The notes under the pieces were generated by a model. It saw only the letters and a program-made list of their open reading frames with translations, had not been told where the DNA came from and ran no database searches. A stretch of DNA of 54,565 bases, from positions 1 to 54,565 of the forward strand of contig NZ_BCVA01000042.1 of assembly GCF_001591505.1 (NCBI RefSeq). Reading direction: 5' to 3'. Position numbers and translations under genes: made by a program. How positions within the stretch are numbered: the stretch's first letter is position 1; every line of letters begins with the position of its first letter. Positions 10,492 through 19,767 of this stretch are shown here, piece by piece. Source of the stretch: Neobacillus niacini NBRC 15566. GTDB taxonomy: Bacteria > Bacillota > Bacilli > Bacillales > Cytobacillaceae.

Positions 10492-10899
10492 TAATTCCTC
10501 TCCTCGAAAAAAATTAATACTGCTCCTATTAACTCTTTTTATCAACACAAGTCAATGTAACATCCAGTTTTTTTATCTGCCTCCTTTGCAAAAAGCTTTG
10601 GTGTAAAACAAATTAAAATTTCATGACCCCCTCCTAGTAACCGGTTAATAACTAATGTTAGTACTTAATCTAGTAACATATGGATGAAAATTTTTACCCA
10701 TAAGAGAAGAATTTTGACAGAATCTTTTGACACCAAACATGTTGGTAGAACCTAAATGAAATTTCGAGGTAAAAATTGTGCACATTTTACTGTAAATCAG
10801 ACATATTTCTTTGTTTCTTTTTCTTTTAGACTAAAAACAAAAGGCTAGTAGATATAGTTTAGGAATTGATTAAGGCTAAAAGATTAGGAGAATGTATTC
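10492..10899. other. Divergent regulatory region between PL8 and GH88 genes
   Basis: This 408-base AT-rich interval carries the promoters of both divergent genes. It holds the motif copy at 10766-10789, the palindrome TAACCGGTTA near 10638-10647, and a weaker minus-strand relative of the motif (GGGTAAAAATTTTCATC, about 10683-10699) facing the lyase gene. No open reading frame of note is seen. Confidence 0.5.
10766..10789 (+). promoter_or_regulatory. Candidate regulator-binding motif upstream of GH88
   Basis: Second copy of the GAGGTAAAAAT...GCACATTTT motif found at 51-74; it ends 110 bases before the GH88 start. Sharing between the transporter and hydrolase operons argues for a common local activator. 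Confidence 0.5.
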
Positions 10900-12024
10900 A
10901 TGTGGAAATTAGCGATTGAAGATGCAGTTAAAAAAACAAGAAAGAATATTGACCGTTTCGGTGAGTTATTCCCGCATGTCAGCATGGATGGTAAAAAATA
11001 TGAGTTAAACGATAATGACGATTGGACAGATGGCTTTTGGTCAGGCATGCTGTGGATGTGCTATGAATATTCTAATGATCCAATATTTAATGTCAAGGCA
11101 CAAAAAACGGTTGAAAGCTTTCAAAAACGCTTAAATAACAATATTGTTCTCAATCATCACGACATTGGGTTTTTGTATTCGCTTTCTTCCAAAGCCCAAT
11201 GGATGATACAAAAAAATGAATCAGCGAGAGAACTAACTTTGCAGGCTGCAGATAAGCTGCTTAGCCGTTGGCGTGAGAAAGGTCAGTATTTGCAGGCGTG
11301 GGGGCTAAAAAACGATGAAATAGAAGGCGGACGAATCATTATTGATTGTCTGCTTAATCTCCCAATTCTCTATTGGGCTAGTGAACAAACAGGGGATCCT
11401 AAATATCGTGATGTTGCGGAAGCTCAAGCGGAAAAAAGCAGAACCTATCTTGTTCGCGGTGATGATAGTTCTTATCATACGTTTTTCTTTAATCAAGAAA
11501 CAGGTGAGCCTATCGGAGGAGCAACCCACCAAGGATATACAAATGGGTCGACTTGGACACGCGGCCAGGCTTGGGGAATCTATGGATTTGCCCTTTCCTA
11601 TCACTCTACAAAAAAATTAGTTTATTTAGAAACAGCAAAAAGAATGGCGAAATATTTTATTGAACATTTACCAGAAGATTATGTTCCCTATTGGGACTTT
11701 TATGCGCCTATTAATGACAATACACCTCGTGATAGTTCAGCCGCATCCATTGCTGTGTGTGGTCTTATCGAAATAATCCGTTATTTAAAGGAAGACGATC
11801 CAAACGCAGCATATTTTGAAGCAGCGATTCAAAGGATGATGAAATCACTTGTAGAAAACTACTCAACGATTAATGAAAAAGATGCGGAAGGGCTCCTAAA
11901 ACATGGTTCCTATCATGTTCGGGGGAATCTCGCAATCGATGATTATATGATATGGGGAGATTACTTTTATCTTGAGGCTTTAATGCGTTTAGAGAAGAAT
12001 CATAAAGGATATTGGTACGAATAA
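10900..12024 (+). CDS. Unsaturated glucuronyl hydrolase (GH88)
   Basis: The 374-residue protein has an (alpha/alpha)6-barrel family 88 profile. It shows WTDGFWSGMLWM (42-53), catalytic-type Asp88 in NHHDIGFLYS, Asp149 in GGRIIIDCLLNLP and the late GSTWTRGQAWGIYG segment. Asp88 and Asp149 fall at the same numbers as in the Bacillus enzyme I know as UGL. No signal peptide is seen, so it acts in the cytoplasm, hydrating the 4,5-unsaturated uronic acid left by lyases and freeing the next sugar. It is the first gene of a plus-strand unit with the heparinase-type, DUF624 and GH35 genes. It is intact although both lyase genes are broken. Confidence 0.93.
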   Translation: MWKLAIEDAVKKTRKNIDRFGELFPHVSMDGKKYELNDNDDWTDGFWSGMLWMCYEYSNDPIFNVKAQKTVESFQKRLNNNIVLNHHDIGFLYSLSSKAQWMIQKNESARELTLQAADKLLSRWREKGQYLQAWGLKNDEIEGGRIIIDCLLNLPILYWASEQTGDPKYRDVAEAQAEKSRTYLVRGDDSSYHTFFFNQETGEPIGGATHQGYTNGSTWTRGQAWGIYGFALSYHSTKKLVYLETAKRMAKYFIEHLPEDYVPYWDFYAPINDNTPRDSSAASIAVCGLIEIIRYLKEDDPNAAYFEAAIQRMMKSLVENYSTINEKDAEGLLKHGSYHVRGNLAIDDYMIWGDYFYLEALMRLEKNHKGYWYE

Positions 12025-12053
12025 CTATCCACAAACAGAGGGGGATAAATCGA

Positions 12054-12416
12054 ATGAGCACACTGATAAACTTACTCAATTTAGACAATCCTATTCTTCT
12101 GCCTGTAAAGCAGGCGTTTAAGGAGTACAAACTCAGGGACTCTCTTCGTTTCTATCATAGTTATTTTCTAAATAGAGTCAATCCCAAGCTTTATTTTCAC
12201 CATCATGAAATAGAAGGTCTTGTGAAACAGGTAAACAAGCATTATCCAGAAGCCGTTGAACGGGTATGGGCTGTAGCTGAACAAGTAGTCAATCGGGTGA
12301 TTGTATTTCAAGAAGCATGGGATATGGAACGGTCAAATATTCCTGTCACATTCAAAGGAAAAATCGATTGGACCTATATCCCATCTGAAGATCCTGAATG
12401 GACGTATATGTGTTAA
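12054..12416 (+). pseudogene. Heparinase II/III-type lyase, N-terminal fragment before a frameshift
   Basis: The start at 12054 is preceded by GAGGGGGAT; the product begins MSTLINLLNL and has no signal peptide. The frame runs to DPEWTYMC and then stops at 12414-12416, far short of the family's length of about 600-700 residues. The family continues as W-x-x-LNRHR, which is found in another frame from 12410. Removing the dinucleotide AT from TATAT (12405-12409) would give EWTYVLNRHRFF and fuse the two parts into one protein of about 710 residues. The gene is therefore frameshifted, or the sequence has a 2-base error. Confidence 0.85.
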
Positions 12417-14185
12417 ATAGGCATCGTTTTTTTATTCCGCTTGGTCAAGCATACCTATTAACAGGGGATGAACGGTATGCTAAAAGCTTCTGTGAACTGC
12501 TCTCGGACTGGATTGATTCCAATCCTAAACAATCAAATTTGACTACCCTGACATGGCGAACCATTGATGCAGGCATAAGGAGCGGCAACTGGATAAAAGC
12601 CTATGATTATTTTAAAAATAGTCCCCATTTTACTACCGAGATTTTTGAAAAAATGCTTCTTTCTCTATATGAACATGCTGAATATCTTGCCGATGAATTT
12701 TCGAATTGGAAAGCGATTAGTAACTGGGGTGTCATTGAGAACAAAGCTTTATTTGAACTATCAATTTTTTTACACGAATTAAATCAGGCAAGCATTTGGC
12801 AAAATCTAAGTTTAGAGCGATTAAAGGAGACTGCACGTCTCCAAATTATGAAAGATGGTATGCATTGGGAGCAGTCACCAATGTATCATAACGAAGTTCT
12901 TTTATGTTATTTAAAAACGGTTCACCTTAGTAAAAACAATGGAATTGATATCGATCCATTAATAATAGAGGCAGCAAGAAAAATGGCTTATGCAGATGTT
13001 TTCATGGCTAAACCTAATCATCATCAGCCGATGAAGGGGGATAGTGACAGTTTCGACCTGAGGGATATTCTTACTCGGGCGGCTATCCTATTAAGGGATC
13101 CCTTTTTAAAGTTCAGAGGTTTCCCAGCAATCGATTTTGAGAACTTTTGGGAGTTTGGGTTAGAGGGTATAGACATTTACGATAAGCTTCCTGCTGAGAA
13201 ACCAACAGATCTTTCCGTTGGATTTGAGGATTCTGGGAACTTTTTTATGCGCTCCGGTTGGGAAGAAGATGCCCTATATTTGTATTTTCACTGTGGACAG
13301 TTAGGTGGCGGCCATGGACACTCGGATCTTTTTCATATAGACGTTCATGCCTACGGAAAAGAATTTTTAACAGACCCCGGCAGATTTAATTATAGCGATC
13401 GTTATCCCTTAAGAAGGGAATTAAATAGTGCCAAGGCTCATAATACCTCTCTCGTGGATGGAGTAGAATTTACGGAATGTAAGGACACTTGGGGCTTTGG
13501 TAGGATTGCAGTCCCGCTCATGACGAAGTGGACTAGCAATGAACAGTTTGATTATGTAGAAGGCAGTCATGATGGTTACCTTCATTTAGACGACCCGGTT
13601 TATACCCGAAGAAGAATTGTTTTTGTAAAGCCGTATTACTGGCTGCTGGTGGATGAGTTTGACTGTAAAGGTGAACATATCTTTTCCCAGAGCTTTCAAT
13701 TTTCACCTGGTGAAATCGAGTTGAAAAAATCCACAAAAAGCTGTTTTACAGTAAATAGAGATGAAGCAAATCTCCATCTCATTCCGATTAGCCCAACTAC
13801 AGTTACAGCTGTAATGAAGGAGGGGAATATCTCGTATGAATACAATCAGTTTGAAAAAAACATCAGTGTTCACTATGAAACCAAATCAACTGGCCCGACG
13901 GCTTTGATGCAGCTTATATATCCACAAAGACCAGCCGAAAAAGATATCCCATCTGTGAAAACAGTTGAAGTTTATGATTTGTTTGGAGACATCGTTGATC
14001 GGAAAGATGCACAAGCATTTAGAATTTTTTTACCTCATCTGGAAGAGGAGCATTTAATTATCGTATGTCATAAAAAGCCTTCCCTACACCGAATGTCTTA
14101 TTGTATTGACGGGACTCAGATATTTGGCGAGATTGTTCTCATCAAAAGAAAAGGTATAGAGGAAGAAGTGATTCTCATTAAATAG
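12398..14185 (+). pseudogene. Heparinase II/III-type lyase, main part after a frameshift
   Basis: This frame carries the rest of the lyase: the alpha-barrel (LNRHRFFIPLGQAYL, NWGVIENKAL, MHWEQSPMYHNEV) followed by the Heparinase_II/III beta-sandwich with GGGHGHSDLFHIDVHAYGKE and DPGRFNY, the His-rich block expected near the active site. The apparent ATG at 12398 lies inside the conserved DPEW codons and has no ribosome site, so separate translation is unlikely. The family cleaves uronic-acid-containing polysaccharides by elimination; its placement after GH88 suggests intracellular cleavage of imported oligomers. The coding frame shows no further lesions, so inactivation, if real, is recent. 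Confidence 0.85.
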
Positions 14186-14228
14186 TACTAGCATGAGGGA
14201 AAGATTTAACCGAAAAGGAGGAGTGGTA

Positions 14229-14897
14229 ATGATGGAAATGAAGGGAATGCTTTCAGGGATATATCGAGTTTCAGAAAAAGTCATGCTGATTGCCTATACA
14301 AACATTTTATGGATCTTGTTTTCACTGCTCGGGTTTGTGCTAATTGGTATCATGCCTGCAACAGCTGCTATGTTTGCCGTCATGAGGAAGATGATTATGG
14401 AAGAGGAAGAGGAACAGATACCAATTTTTAGTTTGTTTTGGAATAAATATAAGCAAGAATTTGTGAATGCAAATCTTTACGGTTACTTATTTTTACTTAT
14501 TGTTGTTGTTTTTTTACTGGATGTAATGTTATTTCAATCCTTAGATGGATGGGTATTTATCTTTCTGACAATCTTAGCTGCCGGATTATTGCTGGTATGT
14601 TTAGCCATTGTCCTTTATTTCATACCACTTTATGTTCATTATGACTTATCATTCTTTCAATATATAAAAACAGCATTCTTATTAACTTTTACACACCCAA
14701 TCCAAACATTTATCATGATTGCTTCCGGTGCGGTCATCGGATTCATCTTATTGATGCTTCCTGGCTCATTATTTTTCTTTAGCGGAAGCTTGTTTTGTTT
14801 TATTTTAACGAAGATAGCTTTGAAGGTATTTGCTCAGGTAGAAGAACAAAAAAAGCTATTAGGAAGGGAGAGCGAGTATGGCCAGTATTCAATTTGA
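14229..14897 (+). CDS. DUF624 (YesL-like) membrane protein
   Basis: This 222-residue protein has four to five hydrophobic segments and the family pattern of an N-terminal NILWILFSLLG segment, a PATAAMFAVMRK loop and a late helix pair. DUF624/YesL proteins commonly accompany YesM/YesN sensors and sugar ABC transporters in Bacillales; their role is unknown. The start at 14229 is favoured over upstream codons because AAGGAGGA precedes it. The last 20 bases overlap the GH35 gene, implying translational coupling. Confidence 0.8.
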   Translation: MMEMKGMLSGIYRVSEKVMLIAYTNILWILFSLLGFVLIGIMPATAAMFAVMRKMIMEEEEEQIPIFSLFWNKYKQEFVNANLYGYLFLLIVVVFLLDVMLFQSLDGWVFIFLTILAAGLLLVCLAIVLYFIPLYVHYDLSFFQYIKTAFLLTFTHPIQTFIMIASGAVIGFILLMLPGSLFFFSGSLFCFILTKIALKVFAQVEEQKKLLGRESEYGQYSI

Positions 14898-17466
14898 TAA
14901 AAACAGCTGGATCATTGATGGGAATCGCGTTTTTATCAAATCGGCAGCAGTTCACTATTTCCGCCTGCCGCGTGCAGAGTGGGATGAACTGTTAAATAAA
15001 GTAAAAAAAGCAGGCTGTAATTGTATTGAAACCTATATTCCTTGGAATTGGTATGAGGAAGCTGAGGGTGTATGGGACTTTTCAGACGATAAAGATTTGG
15101 GAACTTTTCTAAAGAAGTGTGAAGAAAGAAATCTGTATGTCATTCTGCGGCCGGGGCCATACATTTGTGCGGAATGGGATTTTGGTGGTCTGCCATGGTG
15201 GCTGAGTTCCAAGGAAAACATGAAATACCGCTGTTATTATGAACCATTTTTACATTATGTAGATCGGTATTTTGACGAATTAGTACCGCGGGTCCTTCCC
15301 CATTTGATCACGAATGCAGGTACAGTCATTATGGTTCAAGTCGAAAATGAGTTTCAAGCACTTGGAAAACCTGATAAAAAGTATATGGAATATTTACGAG
15401 ACGGACTCATTACAAGAGGAATTAATGTTCCATTAGTAACTTGTTATGGCGGTGTTGAAGGCGCAGTTGAGTTTCGGAACTTTTGGTCTCATGTAGAGGA
15501 ACATGCAAAAATGTTAGATGAAAGATTTGATGGCCAGCCAAAAGGAGTTCTTGAATTTTGGGTCGGTTGGTTTGAACAATGGGGCGGGCCGAAAGCAAAT
15601 CAAAAGACAGCAGGTATGTTAGAAAAAACGTTATATGAATTGCTGCGTGAAGGGTTTACAGCAATCAATTATTATATGTTTTTCGGAGGAACGAATTTCG
15701 ATCATTGGGGCGGGCGTACGATTGGTGAACATACATTTATGATTACATCGTACGATTATGCTGCCCCCCTAACGGAGTTTTTGCAAGAAACACCAAAGTA
15801 TCAGGTAATTAAACGAGTTCACAGCTTTATTGATTGGGTCGAACCGGTATTAACAAATCCTGGGAGTGTTGAAGAGTGTACCGCACTGCCTAAAGGGCTG
15901 CAAGGCAAAACAGTACAGAGTAAAGCTGGGAGTATTACATTTCTTACCAATTTGAAATCTGAACGTGCAATTCACAAAGTCTATAACCCAGAGGACCAAT
16001 ATCAACTAACTATTACTATTGAGCCAGATGCAATTTTACCTGTCATAAAGAATATAAAAGCAGGACGATTAGCAGGCAAAACAGTAAAGATTTTAGCACT
16101 TTCTGGATATACAACTGGTTTTTCAAATAATATCGGTACGGTCTATCATGAAACGGGGCAGCAATCCTCACTGGCTTTACAAGTTAAAAATGATGATGAA
16201 CTTTCAATTTCCTGCCCATATCCGCAGCGTTACGAAAAGCTAGGCAGTGGAAAATTGCAATTTACATTCTTTCATGGGTCAAAACCGCAGGTGGTTTCAA
16301 TTAAGAATGGTAAGAATGAGTGTTTTGAAATCGTCGTGAATGATCGAAAGACGGTGGAGGAGAATGACGAAATCTTTGCTGATAAAGGGGAGGTTACATT
16401 TGCATTTACAGATTGGTACCAGGCCCCAGAAAAAATCGATGAGTCTTTAGGAAGGGATTCAAATAAACCGCTGGACTTTAGTTCATTTGGACAATGGAGT
16501 GGATATTTATCGTACACAGCACAATTTGAATCTAAGGAAACTTGTCAAAAAACATTAATCCTACCGAGAATTGAAGATCCAGCACGAGTATTCCTTAATA
16601 ATCAATATATAGGACTTGTGAATGATTTAGGGGCTGCCTCTATCGAACTTCCTGTTGAAAAAGGTATTAATAGTATCCGCTTTATGGTTCAAAATATGGG
16701 TCGTTACAATTTCACCCAGGCTTTAGGGGAACCGAAGGGAATAAGTGAGTCACCAAGTCTTGATGGACGGGTTGTTGACTTATTAGATGGCTGGAAAGTG
16801 GAGGGGATCGGTAAGACACATTCATTAAGAAATGTTCCGGAAATTGAGGGGAGAATTTCTTTTTTGAAGGAATTTGTCAATGATCAAGGCTACGATAAAG
16901 CCGTCCTTGTTGGAGAGGGTCTTCAAAGGTTGCGCTTGAATGACGGAATGCCAGTCATGCTCATAACGAACGAAACTGCATGGAATCGTTTCGATGCACC
17001 ATATGGTGTGGCTGATGTAGGTCATCTTTTACATGATGGCTTTAACGAATTTGAATTTGATGGGCAGGGGCTCAAAGGAATTTCGAAATTAAAGCTTTAT
17101 TTATACAATGAAGAAAAACAGATAAATCATTGGAAAATACAAAGCACTGCTCTTTTAAACGAACCAAAAGAATGGAAAAGGATTGATCATTTACTAAATC
17201 ATGACCAGGTCAGACCATGTTGGTATAAAAACACCTTTACAACATCACTGCAATCTAGTGATAAGGATGTAAAAGTGAAGATACGTCTAGATGGGTTATC
17301 AAAAGGGACTTTCTGGGTGAATGGTTTTTGTTTAGGACGATATTGGCAAATCGGACCTCAGGAAGAATATAAAATCCCTGCTAGTATTTTAAAACAGGAA
17401 AACGAATTGATTATCTTTGATGAGGAAGGCTGCTCACCACATTTAGTAAATTTGGAAGCTTTCTAA
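14878..17466 (+). CDS. Beta-galactosidase, GH35 family
   Basis: The 862-residue enzyme opens with the GH35 TIM barrel (residues about 5-330): RPGPYICAEWDFGGLPWWL, acid/base Glu158 in VQVENEF and nucleophile Glu226 in VLEFWVGWFEQWGG. Beta-sandwich and jelly-roll domains follow, ending with the family's FWVNGFCLGRYWQIGPQEEY region. There is no signal peptide, so it is cytoplasmic. It would remove terminal beta-galactose from oligosaccharides handled by this locus. The ATG is inside the DUF624 gene and follows GGAAGGGAG. Galactose-specificity is family-level knowledge; other beta-linked sugars are possible. Confidence 0.9.
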   Translation: MASIQFDKNSWIIDGNRVFIKSAAVHYFRLPRAEWDELLNKVKKAGCNCIETYIPWNWYEEAEGVWDFSDDKDLGTFLKKCEERNLYVILRPGPYICAEWDFGGLPWWLSSKENMKYRCYYEPFLHYVDRYFDELVPRVLPHLITNAGTVIMVQVENEFQALGKPDKKYMEYLRDGLITRGINVPLVTCYGGVEGAVEFRNFWSHVEEHAKMLDERFDGQPKGVLEFWVGWFEQWGGPKANQKTAGMLEKTLYELLREGFTAINYYMFFGGTNFDHWGGRTIGEHTFMITSYDYAAPLTEFLQETPKYQVIKRVHSFIDWVEPVLTNPGSVEECTALPKGLQGKTVQSKAGSITFLTNLKSERAIHKVYNPEDQYQLTITIEPDAILPVIKNIKAGRLAGKTVKILALSGYTTGFSNNIGTVYHETGQQSSLALQVKNDDELSISCPYPQRYEKLGSGKLQFTFFHGSKPQVVSIKNGKNECFEIVVNDRKTVEENDEIFADKGEVTFAFTDWYQAPEKIDESLGRDSNKPLDFSSFGQWSGYLSYTAQFESKETCQKTLILPRIEDPARVFLNNQYIGLVNDLGAASIELPVEKGINSIRFMVQNMGRYNFTQALGEPKGISESPSLDGRVVDLLDGWKVEGIGKTHSLRNVPEIEGRISFLKEFVNDQGYDKAVLVGEGLQRLRLNDGMPVMLITNETAWNRFDAPYGVADVGHLLHDGFNEFEFDGQGLKGISKLKLYLYNEEKQINHWKIQSTALLNEPKEWKRIDHLLNHDQVRPCWYKNTFTTSLQSSDKDVKVKIRLDGLSKGTFWVNGFCLGRYWQIGPQEEYKIPASILKQENELIIFDEEGCSPHLVNLEAF

Positions 17467-17468
17467 TT

Positions 17469-17909
17469 GATAGGAATAATGTTGATAAAACCGATGATTT
17501 AACTAACGGAATAATAGTTGCCTTTGCATGTTTAACAAACTTTGATCCATTTTTCTCCTTTATCTTTATTCTAGCCTTGGGAGTAGACTATAGTATAATC
17601 TTGATGATGTGTTTTAGGGAATACACACATATGCCACAGAGTGAGGCCATTGTGCTAGCTTCTAAACATGTAGGCGGTGTCATTATAGCAGCAGTCATCA
17701 TCCTTGGAGGCACATTTGCCACACTTATGCCTTCTGGATTGTTACTGTTATCTGAATTGGCGTTAGCAGTTATTACAGGACTGGTTGTGCTATGCTTTGT
17801 ACTTCTGCCAATCTTTTTACCAGCAATGATTGCTCTGCCAAGTGCGTTAACAAATTTATCATCTAGAAAAAAGGAAGCACAAGTAAGAATGGAGAATAAC
17901 GTAATATAA
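17469..17909 (+). pseudogene. MMPL/RND transporter remnant (C-terminal part)
   Basis: The frame is open from just after the GH35 stop and contains FFSFIFILALGVDYSIILMM, HVGGVIIAAVIILGGTFATL and LPIFLPAMIALPS, which match the last four membrane helices of MMPL-family exporters. Full MMPL proteins are about 700-1000 residues; here only about 145 remain and there is no convincing start codon. A strong terminator follows. The most economical reading is a deletion that removed the rest of the gene when the GH35 locus came to lie beside it. Confidence 0.75.
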
Positions 17910-17939
17910 ATAACCTTTTTCAAAAAAAGATGTTAGGTA

Positions 17940-17975
17940 AGCCCGACAGAATTGGTCTGTCGGGCTACTTTTATA
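17940..17975. terminator. Strong hairpin terminator
   Basis: AGCCCGACAGA and TCTGTCGGGCT form a perfect 11-base stem with a 5-base loop, followed by a T-rich tail. Confidence 0.85.
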
Positions 17976-18082
17976 GGAGAACATTAAAATCAAATATTCA
18001 TAAGTTTTCATTTATTAGACCATTGGTGTTTTTTTACCGACGTTAAATGATTATATTGAGAAATAGTTAAAATAAAAGGAAA

Positions 18083-18246
18083 TTATTTAAAAGAGAAGGA
18101 TTCATTCTGTTCTTGTGCTAAATCATGAATACCCGATTTGTATACCAAACATCTTTATAAAAATATTTCGCTTGACGAAGTAATTTGTCTTGTGCTATTT
18201 TTGTATGCATGTTGCATTCTTTAAACCAGTTATTCACAAATCGCTT
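18083..18246 (-). pseudogene. Decayed minus-strand gene of unknown family
   Basis: Reading the minus strand gives a protein-like stretch RFVNNWFKECNMHTKIAQD, continuing through LLRQAKYFYKDVWYTNR. After a one-base frameshift at a G run it continues as GIHDLAQEQNESFSFK and stop. Upstream the frame is lost in a run of A. The two frames join cleanly if one G is restored, so this is a degraded gene end rather than chance. I do not recognise the family. Confidence 0.5.
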
Positions 18247-18312
18247 TTTTTAATGCTGCTGAACTTTTTTTAAAAATATATATCAATGGTTTTATAGAAA
18301 GGAGAGTAATAG

Positions 18313-19551
18313 TTGAATACTTTAACAGGCGCGAAACGATTACAACTTGCTTTACTATTAGGGTCACTTGGTCTATTGGGTCCCTTTACGATCGATACGT
18401 ACTTGCCATCATTTCCTACGATTGTGAACGACTATGATACAACAGCATCTCTCGTGCAAGTTAGTTTAACGACTTGCTTGCTTGGATTAGGATTGGGTCA
18501 ATTAATTATTGGACCGATGAGTGATGTGCAAGGCCGCCGGAAACCGCTCAGGACTTTCCTCTTTTTGTATTTAATCGCTTCTATCATTTGTGCATTTGCA
18601 CCTAATATTTACATTTTTATTGCTGCCCGTTTCATTCAAGGCTTTGCGGCAGCAGGCGGTCTCGTTATTTCTAGGGCAATCGTTCGCGATCTCTACAGTG
18701 GAAGAGAACTGACTAAGTTTTTCTCTATATTGATGTTAGTGGGTAATCTTGGACCAATCGTCGCACCGATTGCGGGAGCTATCATCCTGGCGTTTACAGA
18801 CTGGTCAGGAGTTTTTCTAGTTTTATCTTGTATTGGAATTGTCTTAGTTTTAATGGTCTCATGGAAACTAGATGAAACCTTACCTGAGGAAAAGCGTGTC
18901 CCAAGTGATTTTTCACAGATCGTTAAGAATTTTGGTTCTTTGTTCAGGGATCGCGAGTTTACAGGGTATGCCTTTACACAAGGATTAATAGTTGCAGGAA
19001 TATTTGCTTATGTTTCAGGTATTCCGTTTGTTTACCAAAATATTTACGGTGTATCTCCTCAAGTATTCAGTCTATTATTTGGTGTGAATGGTGTAGCACT
19101 GATAATTGGAAGTCAATTAGTTGGACGTTTAGCAGATTTTATATCTGAAACGACCTTCTTAAAGATCGGGTTATTTACGGCTAACATAGCGGGTGCTGTG
19201 TTACTTGCCGCTCTTCTGTTGAAGGCGCCACTAATTGCCGTTGCGATTCCTATCTTCTTGTTTATTGGATCATTAGCCATCATTTCTTCCACTTCATTCA
19301 CATTAGCTATGGAGAAACAAGGCCATATAGCGGGAAGTGCCTCTGCGCTATTAGGTCTATTGCCATTTGTTCTGGGGTCTTTAACATCTCCACTTGTTGG
19401 AATCGCAGGAGAGTATTCAGCCATTCCAATGGGGGTTATTATGTTGGCAACTAGCTTCATCGCTTTATTGATTTATTTTGGAGTTGTCCGAAAATCCTTT
19501 AATGTTCAGCCAAGAAGAAAGCTTAAGGGGAATTTTCAAATTAAGGGATAA
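18313..19551 (+). CDS. Bcr/CflA-type multidrug efflux MFS transporter
   Basis: This 412-residue, 12-helix major facilitator has the drug/H+ antiporter signature of the Bcr/CflA group: an N-terminal GPFTIDTYLPSFP segment, GPMSDVQGRRKPL between helices 2 and 3 (motif A) and GPIVAPIAGAIIL in helix 5 (motif C). It starts with TTG after AAAGGAGA. It is a single-gene unit ended by a terminator. Such proteins export drugs or small metabolites such as bicyclomycin or cysteine-related compounds; the substrate here is unknown. Confidence 0.9.
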   Translation: MNTLTGAKRLQLALLLGSLGLLGPFTIDTYLPSFPTIVNDYDTTASLVQVSLTTCLLGLGLGQLIIGPMSDVQGRRKPLRTFLFLYLIASIICAFAPNIYIFIAARFIQGFAAAGGLVISRAIVRDLYSGRELTKFFSILMLVGNLGPIVAPIAGAIILAFTDWSGVFLVLSCIGIVLVLMVSWKLDETLPEEKRVPSDFSQIVKNFGSLFRDREFTGYAFTQGLIVAGIFAYVSGIPFVYQNIYGVSPQVFSLLFGVNGVALIIGSQLVGRLADFISETTFLKIGLFTANIAGAVLLAALLLKAPLIAVAIPIFLFIGSLAIISSTSFTLAMEKQGHIAGSASALLGLLPFVLGSLTSPLVGIAGEYSAIPMGVIMLATSFIALLIYFGVVRKSFNVQPRRKLKGNFQIKG

Positions 19552-19557
19552 TAGTAT

Positions 19558-19586
19558 CGCCTGACTGATCATAGTCAGGCGTTTTC
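19558..19586 (+). terminator. Terminator after the MFS gene
   Basis: CGCCTGACT and AGTCAGGCG arms with a 6-base loop are followed by TTTT. Confidence 0.8.
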
Positions 19587-19699
19587 CATCCTGGAGAGTA
19601 AGACCAGGATTTAGGAATAATCTAAGTTGATTTCACAATAAATACCAAAGGATGCATTTGAGCAGCACAAAGAAAAAGCGTAATTATATTGCTTATCGT

Positions 19700-19748
19700 A
19701 TACCTCCGACCTACGGTTTAGGAAACATTTACTATATCCTGCTAAGCT
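19700..19748 (-). pseudogene. Relic of a tRNA-Arg gene
   Basis: About 49 bases match the D-arm to variable/T-arm part of the tRNA-Arg(CCU) at 48897-48969 with roughly seven substitutions; the shared core reads ACCTCCGACCTAC then GTTTAGGAAAC then TATCCTGCT. The acceptor end is missing and stem pairs are broken, so it is not functional. It may mark an old integration or tRNA duplication event. Confidence 0.6.
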
Positions 19749-19767
19749 AAAATTTGGTATTCCTTTT

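Larger units (their letters stand above)
17910..18312. other. Intergenic interval with terminator and a decayed gene
   Basis: The interval holds the terminator at 17940-17975 and a minus-strand coding remnant at 18083-18246 (listed separately). The remaining part, directly before the MFS gene, is AT-rich and shows nothing else I can support. Confidence 0.6.

Noticed and set aside
10220..10606. A 128-codon plus-strand frame opposite the PL8 N terminus
   Set aside because: It lies antisense to the signal peptide and binding domain of the lyase and has no ribosome site or family features.
12398..12400. Treating the heparinase 3' part as an independent gene starting at 12398
   Set aside because: That ATG is inside the conserved DPEW codons of the upstream frame and lacks a ribosome site; a frameshifted single gene explains both parts.
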